DNA of 64,000 bases from Synechococcus sp. AG-679-A04 (GCA_003210775.1 QCUI01000003.1:1-64000); one strand, 5' to 3'; counted from the first letter of the stretch, positions 9,120 to 18,151 are shown. Notes: generated by a model from the sequence alone, not told the origin. Translations and numbers: made by a program.

Positions 9120-9470
9120 GTGAACCATCCACTGGCTCACCTCATCCGCACACTGAGCCAGGCCAGCGTGCTGCTATCCGCGGGACTCGGCCTGGCTGCG
9201 CCAGCCAGGCCAACCGTCAGCGTGCCCATTGAATGCCGGCAACAGCATCAAACCTGGCAAGACTGTCGCTACGAAAGCGATCAACCAGGAACCAGCTGGC
9301 AGCTGGCATTCGAGAACCAGACCGTGCGCTTTCACCATGACGGCAGCGGCCGCATGAGGATGCAGCTGAATAACAACAGCAACTGGACGGGCGTTCAGGC
9401 CCGTTGGATCGCTGAACGGACTCTCTGCTGGAACGACATTTGCGCCCGAGGGGAGATACCTCTGGATTGA
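9120..9470 (+). CDS. Small secreted protein of unknown function
   Basis: A 116-residue protein from GTG 9120, whose N-terminus is a hydrophobic signal peptide ending around LAAPARP. The mature part has four cysteines (in IECRQQ, QDCRYE, LCWND and ICARG) that could form two disulfides, and several tryptophans. No family was recognised. It is divergent from purS. Its TGA abuts the stop of the convergent SDR gene, so the shared TGATCA closes both genes with no spacer. Confidence 0.65.
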   Translation: MNHPLAHLIRTLSQASVLLSAGLGLAAPARPTVSVPIECRQQHQTWQDCRYESDQPGTSWQLAFENQTVRFHHDGSGRMRMQLNNNSNWTGVQARWIAERTLCWNDICARGEIPLD

Positions 9471-10175
9471 TCAGCGCTCCAGCGAGGCATTAACGGCATA
9501 CTCAAACGGCACTGCTGCCGATGGAAGCGTAAGCAGATGCGCGCAGAGACTGGCGAGATCCTCGGGCTGTGTCATCTGCTCGGGCGGCATTGTTTTGACC
9601 CCAGCGGACATCTGGGTGTTGACCCAACCAGGACAAACAGCGGTCACACGAATGCCCTTGTCCCAACCCTCATTGCGCATGGTCTGGCAGAGGCCCATCA
9701 GTGCGAATTTGGAGGCGGTGTACCCAGCAAACGACCCTTTGCAGCGCTTGCCGCTCATCGAAACCAGCACCTGAATCCGTCCCTGTCCAGAGTCAACAAG
9801 GGCAGGCCAGGCAGCCCGAGTCAACCACCAGGGACCCATCACATTCACGTTCCAGAGTTCATCCGGTTCAGCACGTTGCTGCTCACTGAACAGCAGGGGC
9901 GTCCGACGCAGGATTCCAGCGCAGTGAATGAGCGTGTCCAGGGATCCAAACCGCTTCAACGTCATCTCGACGACCTGTTGAGCATCGTCTGGAACGCGAG
10001 CGTCATAACGGCATGACATGAGGTGATCGGGTGCCTGATCTGGATCCAGATCAGTTCCTGACAGACTCTCCGGATCACGCACTGCCAGGCAAAGTCGCTG
10101 GCCTTGCTTGATCAGCGTGCGAGCCACCGCGGCTCCGATCCCCCTGTTGGAACCTGTGATCACGACGGTTCTCAT
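9471..10175 (-). CDS. Short-chain dehydrogenase/reductase
   Basis: A 234-residue classical SDR. The cofactor loop TGSNRGIG is at residues 7-14, the NAG-type segment reads HCAGILR (84-90), and the active site has S139 with Y152 and K156 in GYTASK. The PG-motif region is VCPGWVNTQM. The substrate is not evident. The ATG at 10175 gives MRTVVITGSNRG, the normal distance to the glycine loop; upstream in-frame codons are non-family sequence. The N2-type basic residue suggests NADP preference, but this is inference. Confidence 0.88.
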   Translation of the reverse strand: MRTVVITGSNRGIGAAVARTLIKQGQRLCLAVRDPESLSGTDLDPDQAPDHLMSCRYDARVPDDAQQVVEMTLKRFGSLDTLIHCAGILRRTPLLFSEQQRAEPDELWNVNVMGPWWLTRAAWPALVDSGQGRIQVLVSMSGKRCKGSFAGYTASKFALMGLCQTMRNEGWDKGIRVTAVCPGWVNTQMSAGVKTMPPEQMTQPEDLASLCAHLLTLPSAAVPFEYAVNASLER

Positions 10176-10242
10176 GGTTGATGGGAGGTCAGGATTGGAG
10201 CATGGTCCCATCGATGACCAGCCGTAGTGGAGACCCCCCGTC

Positions 10243-10791
10243 GTGACCGACTGGAAACAAGCATTCACAGGCTGGGGGTTGAGCTGGGACGGTTGGTTCA
10301 ACAACCGTCGCGGTGAGTGGTGGTTCATGGCGCAGCTGGCCCTGATCACGTTTCATCTGCTTCCTGCATGGCCAAAGCCATGGATCTTTGGGATCTGCTG
10401 GCCTCATGCTGCTCAACTGATGGGCCTGATCACCCTGGCAACCGGTCTGGGCTTGGCCGTCCAGGGATTTCTGACACTGGGGCCCAGCCTTTCTCCTCTA
10501 CCGGATCCGAAACCGGGAGCCGATCTGGTCACAACAGGCGTCTACGCACGCTGCAGGCATCCCCTCTACCGAGCGGTTCTGGTCTGTTCTCTGGGAGTGG
10601 TGATCGCGTTGGGAAGCATGCTGCATCTCCTGCTGCTTCTGCTTCTGATCACCGTCCTGAGAGGCAAAGCTCGTCGCGAGGAACGCGCACTGCTTCGAGA
10701 GCTTCCCTCCTATGCGGACTACATGAAAACAACGGCAGCCATCGTCGCCCATTGCCCTGGCCTGGACTGGCGACGACTCGAGGCCAGCTGA
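10243..10791 (+). CDS. Isoprenylcysteine carboxyl methyltransferase-like membrane protein
   Basis: A 182-residue protein with about four membrane segments and the C-terminal signature shared by the ICMT and phospholipid N-methyltransferase families: LVTTGVYARCRHPLYRAVL (near residues 95-113), then RREERALLRELPSYADYM. In those families these segments bind S-adenosylmethionine at the membrane face. The substrate is unknown; bacterial members methylate lipids or quinone-like compounds, and no prenylated protein target is implied. It starts with GTG, divergent from the SDR gene. Confidence 0.8.
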   Translation: MTDWKQAFTGWGLSWDGWFNNRRGEWWFMAQLALITFHLLPAWPKPWIFGICWPHAAQLMGLITLATGLGLAVQGFLTLGPSLSPLPDPKPGADLVTTGVYARCRHPLYRAVLVCSLGVVIALGSMLHLLLLLLLITVLRGKARREERALLRELPSYADYMKTTAAIVAHCPGLDWRRLEAS

Positions 10792-10860
10792 ACAACCGTT
10801 TATTCATTCATCAAGCGATAATCGTGTCCCTTATGAAAGGCACGTTTTTCTGCCAACGGG

Positions 10861-11469
10861 ATGCAAATCGCCAGAACTCGTCCTCCGTTCAGCTGCCTGC
10901 TCTCAGGTCTGACCCTGGCCATGGTTCTGGCAGGGGCAGGGTGGATGCCTGAAGCAAGGGCTGAATCCAAACCGTTCAAACGCCAGCCCTTGATGGCCTT
11001 GCTTGAGCCTGCACCGCCGAAGCCAGATCCCGTGCCCACTCTTGTTCTGGAGCGCACCGATCGGCGTCTGCAAACAACAGGAGATCCCATCTGGAATCTC
11101 AAGATTGAAATTCCAGGTGAGCCCCTACGTCGCTTCGATGCCCTCAGTGGCCGGGCGAACCGTCAGAACGCCAATCGTGACCAGTTAGGCAGCCGTGCTC
11201 CCTTGCCCATTGGTCGATACAGCGTGGGGGTCGTCGAACCCTTGGCCGATGGCCATTACCCCGAACTTGGTCCTGTGTGGATCAGCATCGAGCCCACCTT
11301 CACCACCGGCCGCAGAGTGCTTGGGATTCACCTGGATCCCAGCGCAGGGTTGCGAAATGCAAACAGCGGCACACTCGGCTGCATCGGCCTGGTCAACAGG
11401 TCCGACATGCTCAAGCTGGCTCAACTGATCAAACGCAGCGGCACCGATCAACTGGAAGTCCGTAACTGA
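10861..11469 (+). CDS. Secreted L,D-transpeptidase-like (YkuD-fold) protein
   Basis: A 202-residue exported protein (signal segment about residues 12-34, ending ARAES). The C-terminal half shows a catalytic signature like that of L,D-transpeptidases: H157 in LGIHLDPSAG, then S169 and C174 in NSGTLGCIGL. Typical enzymes read S-x-G-C-I/V-R; the arginine is a glycine here, so the active site is related but not standard. PLPIGRYSVGVVEPL matches the strand before the active site in this fold. Probable role: peptidoglycan cross-linking or lipoprotein attachment in the periplasm. Confidence 0.75.
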   Translation: MQIARTRPPFSCLLSGLTLAMVLAGAGWMPEARAESKPFKRQPLMALLEPAPPKPDPVPTLVLERTDRRLQTTGDPIWNLKIEIPGEPLRRFDALSGRANRQNANRDQLGSRAPLPIGRYSVGVVEPLADGHYPELGPVWISIEPTFTTGRRVLGIHLDPSAGLRNANSGTLGCIGLVNRSDMLKLAQLIKRSGTDQLEVRN

Positions 11470-11511
11470 AGAATCGATCACAAAAATTCCGGCTGTTGGA
11501 GCTGCTGCTCT

Positions 11512-11877
11512 CTAAGTCGTTGAATCACAGTCCTTCAATGTCACCCGCCACTCACCCTGAGCATCACGCTGTTGAAGGAAACCGCGATTGCCTTTGATCC
11601 ACCAAGTGAGATCGCGGTCAGCACTGAATCGAGCTCCCGATGCCGACGCGATCTGAGGCAATGTCAGCTCACGGCCTTCGGGAAGTCGGAGACGCACAAA
11701 CGCCAGAGAACGATCGCGAAGCTCGTAGTAGGTCGCATCAAGCCGCTCACCCCTGCTACAGCGGTAGCTCACGATTGCCCCCCTTTGAAGCTTCGGTTCG
11801 TCGGCCTTGACGGATCCAAGTGGGCTCGAGAGACCCCCAAGAAGAATCACTGCAGCAAACCAACGCAACAGCATCAA
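11512..11877 (-). CDS. MliC-like lysozyme-inhibitor domain protein, exported
   Basis: A 121-residue protein with a signal peptide (about residues 1-25, MLLRWFAAVILLGGLSS...VKADE). The mature part looks like the MliC/PliC fold: SYRCSRGERLDATYYE, an internal FVRLRLPEGRELTLPQ strand, the SASGARFS loop that inhibits C-type lysozymes in known members, then LTWWIKGNRGFL. Two cysteines (C40 and one near the C-terminus in KDCDS) could form the fold's disulfide. It overlaps the cobW stop by four bases, an unusual partner. Function as a lysozyme inhibitor is inferred from the family only. Confidence 0.75.
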   Translation of the reverse strand: MMLLRWFAAVILLGGLSSPLGSVKADEPKLQRGAIVSYRCSRGERLDATYYELRDRSLAFVRLRLPEGRELTLPQIASASGARFSADRDLTWWIKGNRGFLQQRDAQGEWRVTLKDCDSTT

Positions 11878-12989
11878 ATGTCCTTCAGAGCGTCTTTCTG
11901 CAGACAGTCTTTATGCAAACGGTCTTCCAGTTGCCGGGTGGAATCGTTTTTCAAACCGATCACCACCAACTCCAGACCTTGCGATCCGGCGGGCTTCCAG
12001 GCCTCAATCGGAGCCGGCTCAAACCAGCTCTCCAGACGAGGACCCACCATCTGGATCTGAAGAGGAAGAGTTTTTCCTTGAATCCATAGCCGGCCCTTAA
12101 GCCTGATCACATCGTGGTCGATTACGAAGCTGCTGAGCAGCTGTTCTAGCTGCCCACGTTCGAAGGATCCCTCCAGTCGAATCTGACCGCTGACTGCCTC
12201 CACATGGGTGTGATCGTGATGGTGGTGATGGTGCCCGTGGTCATGACCATCGCTGCCCTGTTGAAGGTCATCGTCGACGATCCTGGACTCGTGGGAGATA
12301 TCCATCCCCAGCACAAGCGCTGGATCGACAATGCCGCGACTGATCGCCAAGGTGCCAGCTCCTGACCTCAGCCGTTCTGCAAGCTGCTGTTGCACGGACT
12401 CCATCTGCGGGGCATCGAGTCGATCAGATCGACTGATCAGTACTAGGTCTGCCGCCTCGAGCTGATCTTTGAACAATTCGTCGATGGCGGTGAGGTGATC
12501 CAGATTGGGGTCCTCTTGACGCTGACGTTCGAGGGCTGCGGGATCGCCAACAGGGCTTCCGGCACTGAGAGCTTCCCCATCGACAACGGTGACCACGCCA
12601 TTTACATGCACCCGCTTACGGATGGCTGGCCACTCAAGAGCCTTTAACAACGGTCTGGGCAGCGCCAGACCGCTGGTCTCCACAACGATTCCGTCGAGCT
12701 GATCAGAACGCTGAAGCAATGTCTCCATCGTCGGCAGGAAGTCGTCCTGCACAGTGCAGCACAAACAGCCGTTGTTGAGCTCGACCAACCGACCCTCAAC
12801 CTCGTCTTCAGGGCAGAAGCCACAGCTGCGGATCAGATCACCATCCAGACCGACCGAGCCGAATTCATTGATCATCACAGCCAGGCGCTGGCCGCTATTA
12901 ACAAGGAGGTGTCGGAGAAGAGTTGTCTTGCCGGCCCCAAGAAAGCCGGTGATCACGGTGACAGGGAGCCGTGACGGCATCAGCGACAC
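11874..12989 (-). CDS. cobW: CobW/COG0523 family GTP-dependent metal chaperone
   Basis: A 371-residue G3E-family GTPase. The Walker A loop GFLGAGKTTLL is at 15-25, the metal-binding CLCC at 75-78 (with GCLCCTV), the switch/Walker B region is VVETSGLALP, and the base-recognition motif is SRSD rather than NKxD. A histidine/aspartate run near residues 248-263 and a C-terminal CobW_C domain follow. Relatives deliver zinc or cobalt to client proteins; the name comes from cobalamin synthesis, but a zinc role is equally possible. It overlaps the pentapeptide gene by 10 bases upstream and the MliC-like gene by 4 downstream. Confidence 0.88.
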   Translation of the reverse strand: MSLMPSRLPVTVITGFLGAGKTTLLRHLLVNSGQRLAVMINEFGSVGLDGDLIRSCGFCPEDEVEGRLVELNNGCLCCTVQDDFLPTMETLLQRSDQLDGIVVETSGLALPRPLLKALEWPAIRKRVHVNGVVTVVDGEALSAGSPVGDPAALERQRQEDPNLDHLTAIDELFKDQLEAADLVLISRSDRLDAPQMESVQQQLAERLRSGAGTLAISRGIVDPALVLGMDISHESRIVDDDLQQGSDGHDHGHHHHHHDHTHVEAVSGQIRLEGSFERGQLEQLLSSFVIDHDVIRLKGRLWIQGKTLPLQIQMVGPRLESWFEPAPIEAWKPAGSQGLELVVIGLKNDSTRQLEDRLHKDCLQKDALKDI

Positions 12990-13510
12990 CCCAGGGATTC
13001 ACGAGTACTGAGACCACTGCGGCTGTTGACACCAGCGGCTCTGCCGCACAGAGCCTTGAGCTGAGGAAGGTCGATCACCGCATTGGTGAAATCCGTGCCT
13101 TCGATTTCAGCATCGTTGAAGCGGCTTTGCATCAACATCGCGTTGGTGAAATTGGCATCGCGCAGATCGGCTCCGTCGAAGCGGCTTGAAAAAGCAACAA
13201 CATCCTCAAGATCAGCTCCTCGCAAATCAGCACCCTGCAGCTGAGAGGTATTGATCACAGCACCACGCAAATCGGTCTCGCTGAGGTTCACCTCACGCAG
13301 ATCGGCCTTGAGGAATTCCTTCTCTTTGAGATCGCGTCCATGCATATCGGCCGTGATGTCCTGAACAGCTCGTTGCCCGCGCAGCTCCGGAGCCGTAATC
13401 GCTCCAGCCGCATCACCTCCGACCACCAGTCCTGTTACGACGAGCAAGCCACAAACCAACGAAGCAATGAAGTGGCGGGAGACAGATCGAAGCAAAGCAG
13501 ACAAGACCAT
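12980..13510 (-). CDS. Exported pentapeptide-repeat protein
   Basis: A 176-residue protein with an N-terminal hydrophobic signal (about residues 14-37, ending AAGAITAPELRG) and a run of A(D/N)LXX repeats from about residue 60 to 145 (FLKADLREVNLSETDLRGA, GADLRGADLED, GADLRDANFTNAM). These build a right-handed quadrilateral beta-helix. Similar cyanobacterial and plastid proteins lie in the thylakoid lumen. Two cysteines near the C-terminus (ALCGR, SLGCR) may form a disulfide. Its 3' end overlaps cobW by 10 bases. Confidence 0.85.
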   Translation of the reverse strand: MVLSALLRSVSRHFIASLVCGLLVVTGLVVGGDAAGAITAPELRGQRAVQDITADMHGRDLKEKEFLKADLREVNLSETDLRGAVINTSQLQGADLRGADLEDVVAFSSRFDGADLRDANFTNAMLMQSRFNDAEIEGTDFTNAVIDLPQLKALCGRAAGVNSRSGLSTRESLGCR

Positions 13511-13597
13511 GGGGGGTAGGAGCTCGACAGGTGCCTAGGAACAACTGCCGTAACTTGAGCGGTCACGATATGGCAGACCACTGCCCAGCCACGCGTC

Positions 13598-14215
13598 ATG
13601 GCCAAGACTCTCCGGGTGGTGGTACCGCCCCATCCCCTCATCGCCCACTGGCTGACCGTGCTGAGGCATGAGGGAACCCCACCGGCATTGTTCCGAACAG
13701 CCATGGAAGAGCTCGGACGCTGGCTCAGCTATGAAGCGATCCGTGACTGGTTGCCTCATCGCAAGGAAGTGGTGAACACTCCAATGGGCAGCACCGAGGG
13801 AACTGTTATTGAGACAGCGGTTCCACTGCTGGCGGTCCCGATCTTCCCGGGAGCACTCCATCTCTGGGAAGGTGCCCGCCAGGTGTTGCCCAGCGCCGAA
13901 CTCTGCCTGGGAGGACTGCCGGAAGCGATTGAGACCCAAGCCGGTGTGGTGCTGCTTCTGGATCAGATCCGTCATGGCGATGAACTGATCGATCTGCTTC
14001 AGCGGCTGGAGTGGCTGGGCGTCGAAGCACCGAGGTTGCGTGTGATCACAGCACTCACCTCCAGTCCGGGCCTGAAACGGATTGGTGAGACATACCCGGA
14101 GATCACCATCCATACAGCCTGCATCGATGCCGACCTCGATGAGCAAGACCGGATCCTTCCAGGAATCGGTGATCCACTGCAGCGACTGGGAATCAGAACA
14201 GCTCAGCCGAACTAG
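13598..14215 (+). CDS. Uracil phosphoribosyltransferase homologue lacking the PRPP-binding motif
   Basis: A 205-residue protein that aligns by eye with UPRT along its length: N-terminal HPLIAHWLTVLRHEGT, central ETAVPLLAVPIF, and C-terminal IDADLDEQDRILPGIGDPLQR, which resembles the uracil-binding PGLGDAGDR region. The diagnostic PRPP loop (D-P-M-L-A-T-G-x-S in active enzymes) is replaced by DQIRHGDEL at 122-130. The RAG segment is replaced by PGA, and the YRD segment is also absent. A normal UMP-forming activity is therefore doubtful; it may be a regulatory or structural paralogue. It is divergent from the pentapeptide gene. Confidence 0.8.
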   Translation: MAKTLRVVVPPHPLIAHWLTVLRHEGTPPALFRTAMEELGRWLSYEAIRDWLPHRKEVVNTPMGSTEGTVIETAVPLLAVPIFPGALHLWEGARQVLPSAELCLGGLPEAIETQAGVVLLLDQIRHGDELIDLLQRLEWLGVEAPRLRVITALTSSPGLKRIGETYPEITIHTACIDADLDEQDRILPGIGDPLQRLGIRTAQPN

Positions 14216-14253
14216 GCTGAACACATTCAGCTGAACACACTCAAAGGAAGCCC

Positions 14254-14547
14254 ATGGCGCGGCAGCAGGACTCTGCATCAGGAACTCTGGCCACTCTGGT
14301 CAGTGGCGCTGTTCTGGGAGCGGCAGGCTTCGGTTGGTGGCTGCTCTCCGAAGCTGACCGCCGTCGTCGCCTCCGCAACCAGCGCTCGATGCTTTACGCA
14401 CCGCGCATGCAAGACGGCAGTGAGGCATTCAGTGCGGGGGATCGACCTGACCCAGATACCGAGAGCCACCTGGAAGCTCGTGTCGAACAGCTGAATTCAG
14501 CGATTGCAGATGTGCGCCGTCAACTTGAAGATCTGGGCTCCAGGTAG
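14254..14547 (+). CDS. Small single-pass membrane protein with C-terminal coiled coil
   Basis: A 97-residue protein with one hydrophobic segment (about residues 11-31, [20 protein letters not shown]), a basic stretch ([13 protein letters not shown]), and a heptad-like helix at the C-terminus ([19 protein letters not shown]). This predicts an N-terminal membrane anchor and a cytoplasmic oligomerising helix. No family was recognised. It lies between the UPRT homologue and ilvD on the same strand, with 38- and 55-base gaps. Confidence 0.7.
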   Translation: MARQQDSASGTLATLVSGAVLGAAGFGWWLLSEADRRRRLRNQRSMLYAPRMQDGSEAFSAGDRPDPDTESHLEARVEQLNSAIADVRRQLEDLGSR

Positions 14548-14602
14548 TGACAGAGCGGCCGGTAGGTTGACCGAAGTGATTCGCCAAAACGCGAGATCGT
14601 CC

Positions 14603-16273
14603 ATGCTCCGCTCCGATGCCGTCACAAAGGGGATCCAGCGTTCCCCTAACAGGGCGATGTTGAGAGCTGTGGGCTTTGGAGACCAGGATTTCGGCAAACC
14701 GATCATTGGGATCGCGAACGGATACAGCACGATCACGCCCTGCAATGTGGGCCTGAACGAGTTATCGAAACGTGCGGAAGCGGCAGCCCGGCTGGCCGGA
14801 AGCATGCCGCAGATGTTCGGAACGATCACTGTCAGTGACGGGATCTCCATGGGGACCGAGGGCATGAAGTATTCCCTCGTCAGCCGTGAAGTGATTGCCG
14901 ATGCAATCGAAACGGCCTGCAACGGCCAGAGCATGGATGGCGTTCTTGCCGTGGGCGGATGCGACAAGAACATGCCGGGCGCAATGTTGGCGATGGCCCG
15001 GATGAACATCCCGGCGATCTTTGTGTACGGCGGCACAATCAAGCCGGGAAAACTCGGGGGATGCGATCTCACCGTGGTGAGTGCCTTCGAGGCCGTGGGT
15101 CAGCTCACGAACGGCAAGATCGACATGGACGAGCTCGTCGCCGTCGAAAAAAACGCCTGTCCTGGAGCTGGAAGCTGCGGCGGCATGTTCACTGCCAACA
15201 CGATGAGTGCAGCGATCGAAACCATGGGGCTCAGTCTCCCGTGTAGCTCCACGATGGCGGCGGAAGATGCCGAAAAAGCCGACAGTGCAGCCCGCTCTGC
15301 GGAGGTCCTTGTTGAAGCGGTAAAAGCGAACATCAGGCCCCTGGATTTGCTGACCAGGGAGGCCTTTGAAAACGCCATCAGCGTGATCATGGCCGTTGGC
15401 GGTTCAACCAACTCGGTTCTGCATCTGCTCGCCATCGCGAGAACGGCCGGAGTCGAACTGAACATCGATGACTTTGAACAAATCCGCCAGCGGGTTCCCG
15501 TCTTCTGCGATCTGAAACCGAGCGGTCGTTACGTCACCGTGGATCTTCACAGAGCTGGCGGTATCCCCCAGGTGATGAAACTGCTGCTGAATGCAGGTCT
15601 TTTGCATGGAGATTGCCGAACGATCGAGGGCAAGACGTTGAAGCAGTTACTCGAAGATGTGCCGTCAGAACCTCCTGCTGATCAGGATGTGATCCGTCCA
15701 ATCAGCAAGCCCATCTATCAGAAGGGACATTTGGCCATTCTCAAGGGCAATCTTGCGCTTGAGGGAAGTGTCGCCAAGATCAGCGGCGTCAAATCCCCCG
15801 TCCTGACTGGCCCAGCAAAGGTCTTTGAAAGTGAAGAGACCTGTCTTGAAGCCATTCTCGACCGCAAAATCAAAGCGGGAGATGTTGTGGTCGTCCGCTA
15901 TGAGGGTCCAGTGGGCGGCCCTGGTATGCGCGAGATGCTCTCACCCACTGCAGCCATTGTCGGGCAGGGGCTTGGGGAGAAAGTGGCCCTGATCACTGAC
16001 GGGCGCTTCAGCGGTGGTTCCTACGGACTGGTGGTGGGGCATGTTGCCCCTGAAGCCGCGGTCGGCGGCAATATCGGACTGGTCGAAGAGGGGGACAGCA
16101 TCACCGTTGACGCCAATCAACTCCTGCTGCAACTCAACGTAGATGAAGCCGAACTGGAGCGCAGACGCGCTGCCTGGAACAGTCCACCTCCCCGCTATCG
16201 AACCGGCATCCTTGGCAAATACGCACGTCTGGTCAGTTCCAGCAGCAGGGGCGCGGTCACTGATCAGCCCTGA
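14603..16273 (+). CDS. ilvD: Dihydroxy-acid dehydratase
   Basis: IlvD dehydrates 2,3-dihydroxy-isovalerate and -methylvalerate to the 2-keto acids of valine and isoleucine synthesis, using an iron-sulfur cluster and Mg2+. Visible signatures: [13 protein letters not shown] (cluster cysteine), [13 protein letters not shown] (second cysteine), [15 protein letters not shown] (third cysteine) and the C-terminal [20 protein letters not shown]. The 556-residue form from ATG 14603 matches the usual cyanobacterial length; upstream in-frame sequence is the end of the previous gene in another frame. Confidence 0.96.
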   Translation: MLRSDAVTKGIQRSPNRAMLRAVGFGDQDFGKPIIGIANGYSTITPCNVGLNELSKRAEAAARLAGSMPQMFGTITVSDGISMGTEGMKYSLVSREVIADAIETACNGQSMDGVLAVGGCDKNMPGAMLAMARMNIPAIFVYGGTIKPGKLGGCDLTVVSAFEAVGQLTNGKIDMDELVAVEKNACPGAGSCGGMFTANTMSAAIETMGLSLPCSSTMAAEDAEKADSAARSAEVLVEAVKANIRPLDLLTREAFENAISVIMAVGGSTNSVLHLLAIARTAGVELNIDDFEQIRQRVPVFCDLKPSGRYVTVDLHRAGGIPQVMKLLLNAGLLHGDCRTIEGKTLKQLLEDVPSEPPADQDVIRPISKPIYQKGHLAILKGNLALEGSVAKISGVKSPVLTGPAKVFESEETCLEAILDRKIKAGDVVVVRYEGPVGGPGMREMLSPTAAIVGQGLGEKVALITDGRFSGGSYGLVVGHVAPEAAVGGNIGLVEEGDSITVDANQLLLQLNVDEAELERRRAAWNSPPPRYRTGILGKYARLVSSSSRGAVTDQP

Positions 16274-16289
16274 TCAGACCAGCACCTGA

Positions 16290-16553
16290 TCAGACCAGCA
16301 GTGCCCTGAGGCGTCGAGCGAGGGCTTCAAGCGGTGCCCCGTCGGCTGGAGCCGAACAGCGCTTGCCGGTCTCACCATCCATCCACACCGGGTGGTGACC
16401 ATGCCAGAGCATTGGCCGTTCTTCCTGATTCCACCAACTGAGCATTAAATTCAAATCATCACCGCTTTGATAAATCTCTAGCTCGAGATCCTGTTCACTG
16501 CAGCGGCTGCCATCTGGCTCTCGAGATTCAAGACGAGCTCTTACATCAATCAT
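16290..16553 (-). CDS. Small protein of unknown function
   Basis: An 87-residue acidic protein with many tryptophans in the middle (LMLSWWNQEERPMLWHGHH). The ATG at 16553 has GGAG just upstream and is preferred over a GTG start at 16739 that would add 62 poorly structured residues. It converges on ilvD 16 bases away. No family or function was recognised. Confidence 0.6.
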   Translation of the reverse strand: MIDVRARLESREPDGSRCSEQDLELEIYQSGDDLNLMLSWWNQEERPMLWHGHHPVWMDGETGKRCSAPADGAPLEALARRLRALLV

Positions 16554-16872
16554 CGTCTCCAAAGAGTCGGGATTGGACGTTGACGCCTGATCAGCAGAAA
16601 ACTGCTGATCGACTGGAACAAGCGCATGAATCAGCGGCTTTCGGCAAACATCCGCCGCCGAACAAATCAACACAGCCAAAGAAGGCTTCAAATCGTCAAT
16701 ACTCTGATCCAAAAGCCCTAAAACGATAAAGAGTTGCACCCAGAGAAGTCAGCCAACAGCTCATCGCTCAACCCCAATAGAACACTCAGAAAATTCCAAG
16801 CGGTGACTACTTCCAGAAATCAATGTAAAAACAGAAATCAGCTTTGAGCCTATGGCCAGCAACTCCAGAAGT
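16554..16872. other. AT-rich intergenic stretch
   Basis: The open frame of the preceding gene extends into the first part of this region from a GTG at 16739, but that extension is not favoured. Beyond it nothing recognisable was seen. It separates the 87-residue unknown from the secreted hydrolase on the same strand. Confidence 0.4.
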
Positions 16873-17964
16873 TTAACGAGATCGGCGAATATCAACAATG
16901 CGTGAATCCGAGGCTGATTCGTCGAGAAAAGACTGACCCAACTTAGCGTCAAGATCTAGACTCTGATTCAGAAATGCAACAGCATATTCCATGGTAGGAA
17001 TATCCACATCGGGGCGACTTGGCCTATCAAAGTTCAACCCCGATTCGCTACGCGCCCAATCCGCAAAATTCTGCATATCTCCACCATCATCAATGCCGGC
17101 GATCGTGAAATGGCTAACACGGTTTATATCGATCAAGACAGCATTCTGTGCATTATCAAATATCGACATAGCGCCTCCACGCCATGTGGGATCAGCCGAA
17201 GGTCCAAACAGCAGAGGGATTTCAGCAGACACACTGCCAGTCAGGACTCCTTGTGTATCACTCAGTTGAACATCACCCGAACAAGGGCAAAGAGCATCAG
17301 ACATTGAACAGAAAATAAGAATAGGTGCAGAAACGCTTCTAACGACAGAACTAGGGGTTGGCTGAACACCATTCCACGGTGCAATCGCAACAACTGCTTT
17401 AACCAAATCGGACCCACCAGCTCCGAGATCAGATGCCACATTTACAACCATCCCACCTCCCATGCTGTGACCCATGAGAGCGAGACGATTGGAATCAACA
17501 TCTGAGCGGTTCTTTAGATATCTCAAGTTCGAGCGAATGTCATCTGCCATGCCAGAAAAGTCGACAGCGTTACTAAATTTGACCGGAAGCTGAAAGAGGT
17601 TGCCCAATGTAGCGAAAGGATGATCAACATTGATCACTCCACAATCACCTTGATTCTGACTCGCAATCACCATGAATCCCCAGGAAGCAAGTCGAGACAA
17701 AGTCGATGAATATTTTTCTGCGGGACCACACAAGCCATGAGCAAAGACCACAGCAGGCCAAGAGCCTTCAGGAGCAGAGCCCGTAGGCTCAAATAACAAC
17801 CCTTGTCCATCAACTGATGACATCGAAACAGCGAATGGCCCAGGGCCTTTGAAACCATCTTGTTTTGCAAGAGCTGTAGAGCACAATTGCGAAGCAAAAG
17901 AGCCAAAGGCAATGCAAAAAAACGTAGAAAAATTTTGCCTAATATGGGTGGTTTCATTGTCCAA
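16873..17964 (-). CDS. Secreted alpha/beta hydrolase (chlorophyllase/polyester-hydrolase-like)
   Basis: A 363-residue protein with an N-terminal hydrophobic segment (about residues 13-33) consistent with export. It has the alpha/beta hydrolase layout: oxyanion region PAVVFAHGLCGPAEKY, nucleophile elbow LMGHSMGGGM, an acidic residue in ILIFCSMSDALCPCSG and a late histidine in NRVSHFTIAG. This arrangement with GHSMGG resembles secreted chlorophyllase, lipase and cutinase-type hydrolases. The substrate is unknown. Two cysteines (CPC) lie next to the acid residue. The gene is more AT-rich than its neighbours and stands alone, hinting at transfer. Confidence 0.8.
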   Translation of the reverse strand: MDNETTHIRQNFSTFFCIAFGSFASQLCSTALAKQDGFKGPGPFAVSMSSVDGQGLLFEPTGSAPEGSWPAVVFAHGLCGPAEKYSSTLSRLASWGFMVIASQNQGDCGVINVDHPFATLGNLFQLPVKFSNAVDFSGMADDIRSNLRYLKNRSDVDSNRLALMGHSMGGGMVVNVASDLGAGGSDLVKAVVAIAPWNGVQPTPSSVVRSVSAPILIFCSMSDALCPCSGDVQLSDTQGVLTGSVSAEIPLLFGPSADPTWRGGAMSIFDNAQNAVLIDINRVSHFTIAGIDDGGDMQNFADWARSESGLNFDRPSRPDVDIPTMEYAVAFLNQSLDLDAKLGQSFLDESASDSRIVDIRRSR

Positions 17965-18151
17965 CTAATCAATTATTATTAATACAATAGACTCGGAAAA
18001 ACCAGGGCGCAAGTTCCAAATGAACATGGGTTAATTCAGGCCCCAATAAACCACCAATGAGAGAGCCAGTCCTCACTAATTCAAAAACATCATCATTCAA
18101 AGAATCGCGAGAAACAAGCAACAGAACTTCTTGGATCTGAAAAGATTGTCA

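Noticed and set aside
12200-12250. Repetitive CAT/GGT-rich tract in cobW as a possible repeat array
   Set aside because: It simply encodes the histidine-rich loop of CobW and shows no regular unit with spacers.
13535-14278. A 247-residue minus-strand open frame opposite the UPRT homologue
   Set aside because: The plus-strand protein aligns with a known family over its full length; the antisense product is rich in His, Gln and Trp with no recognisable domain.
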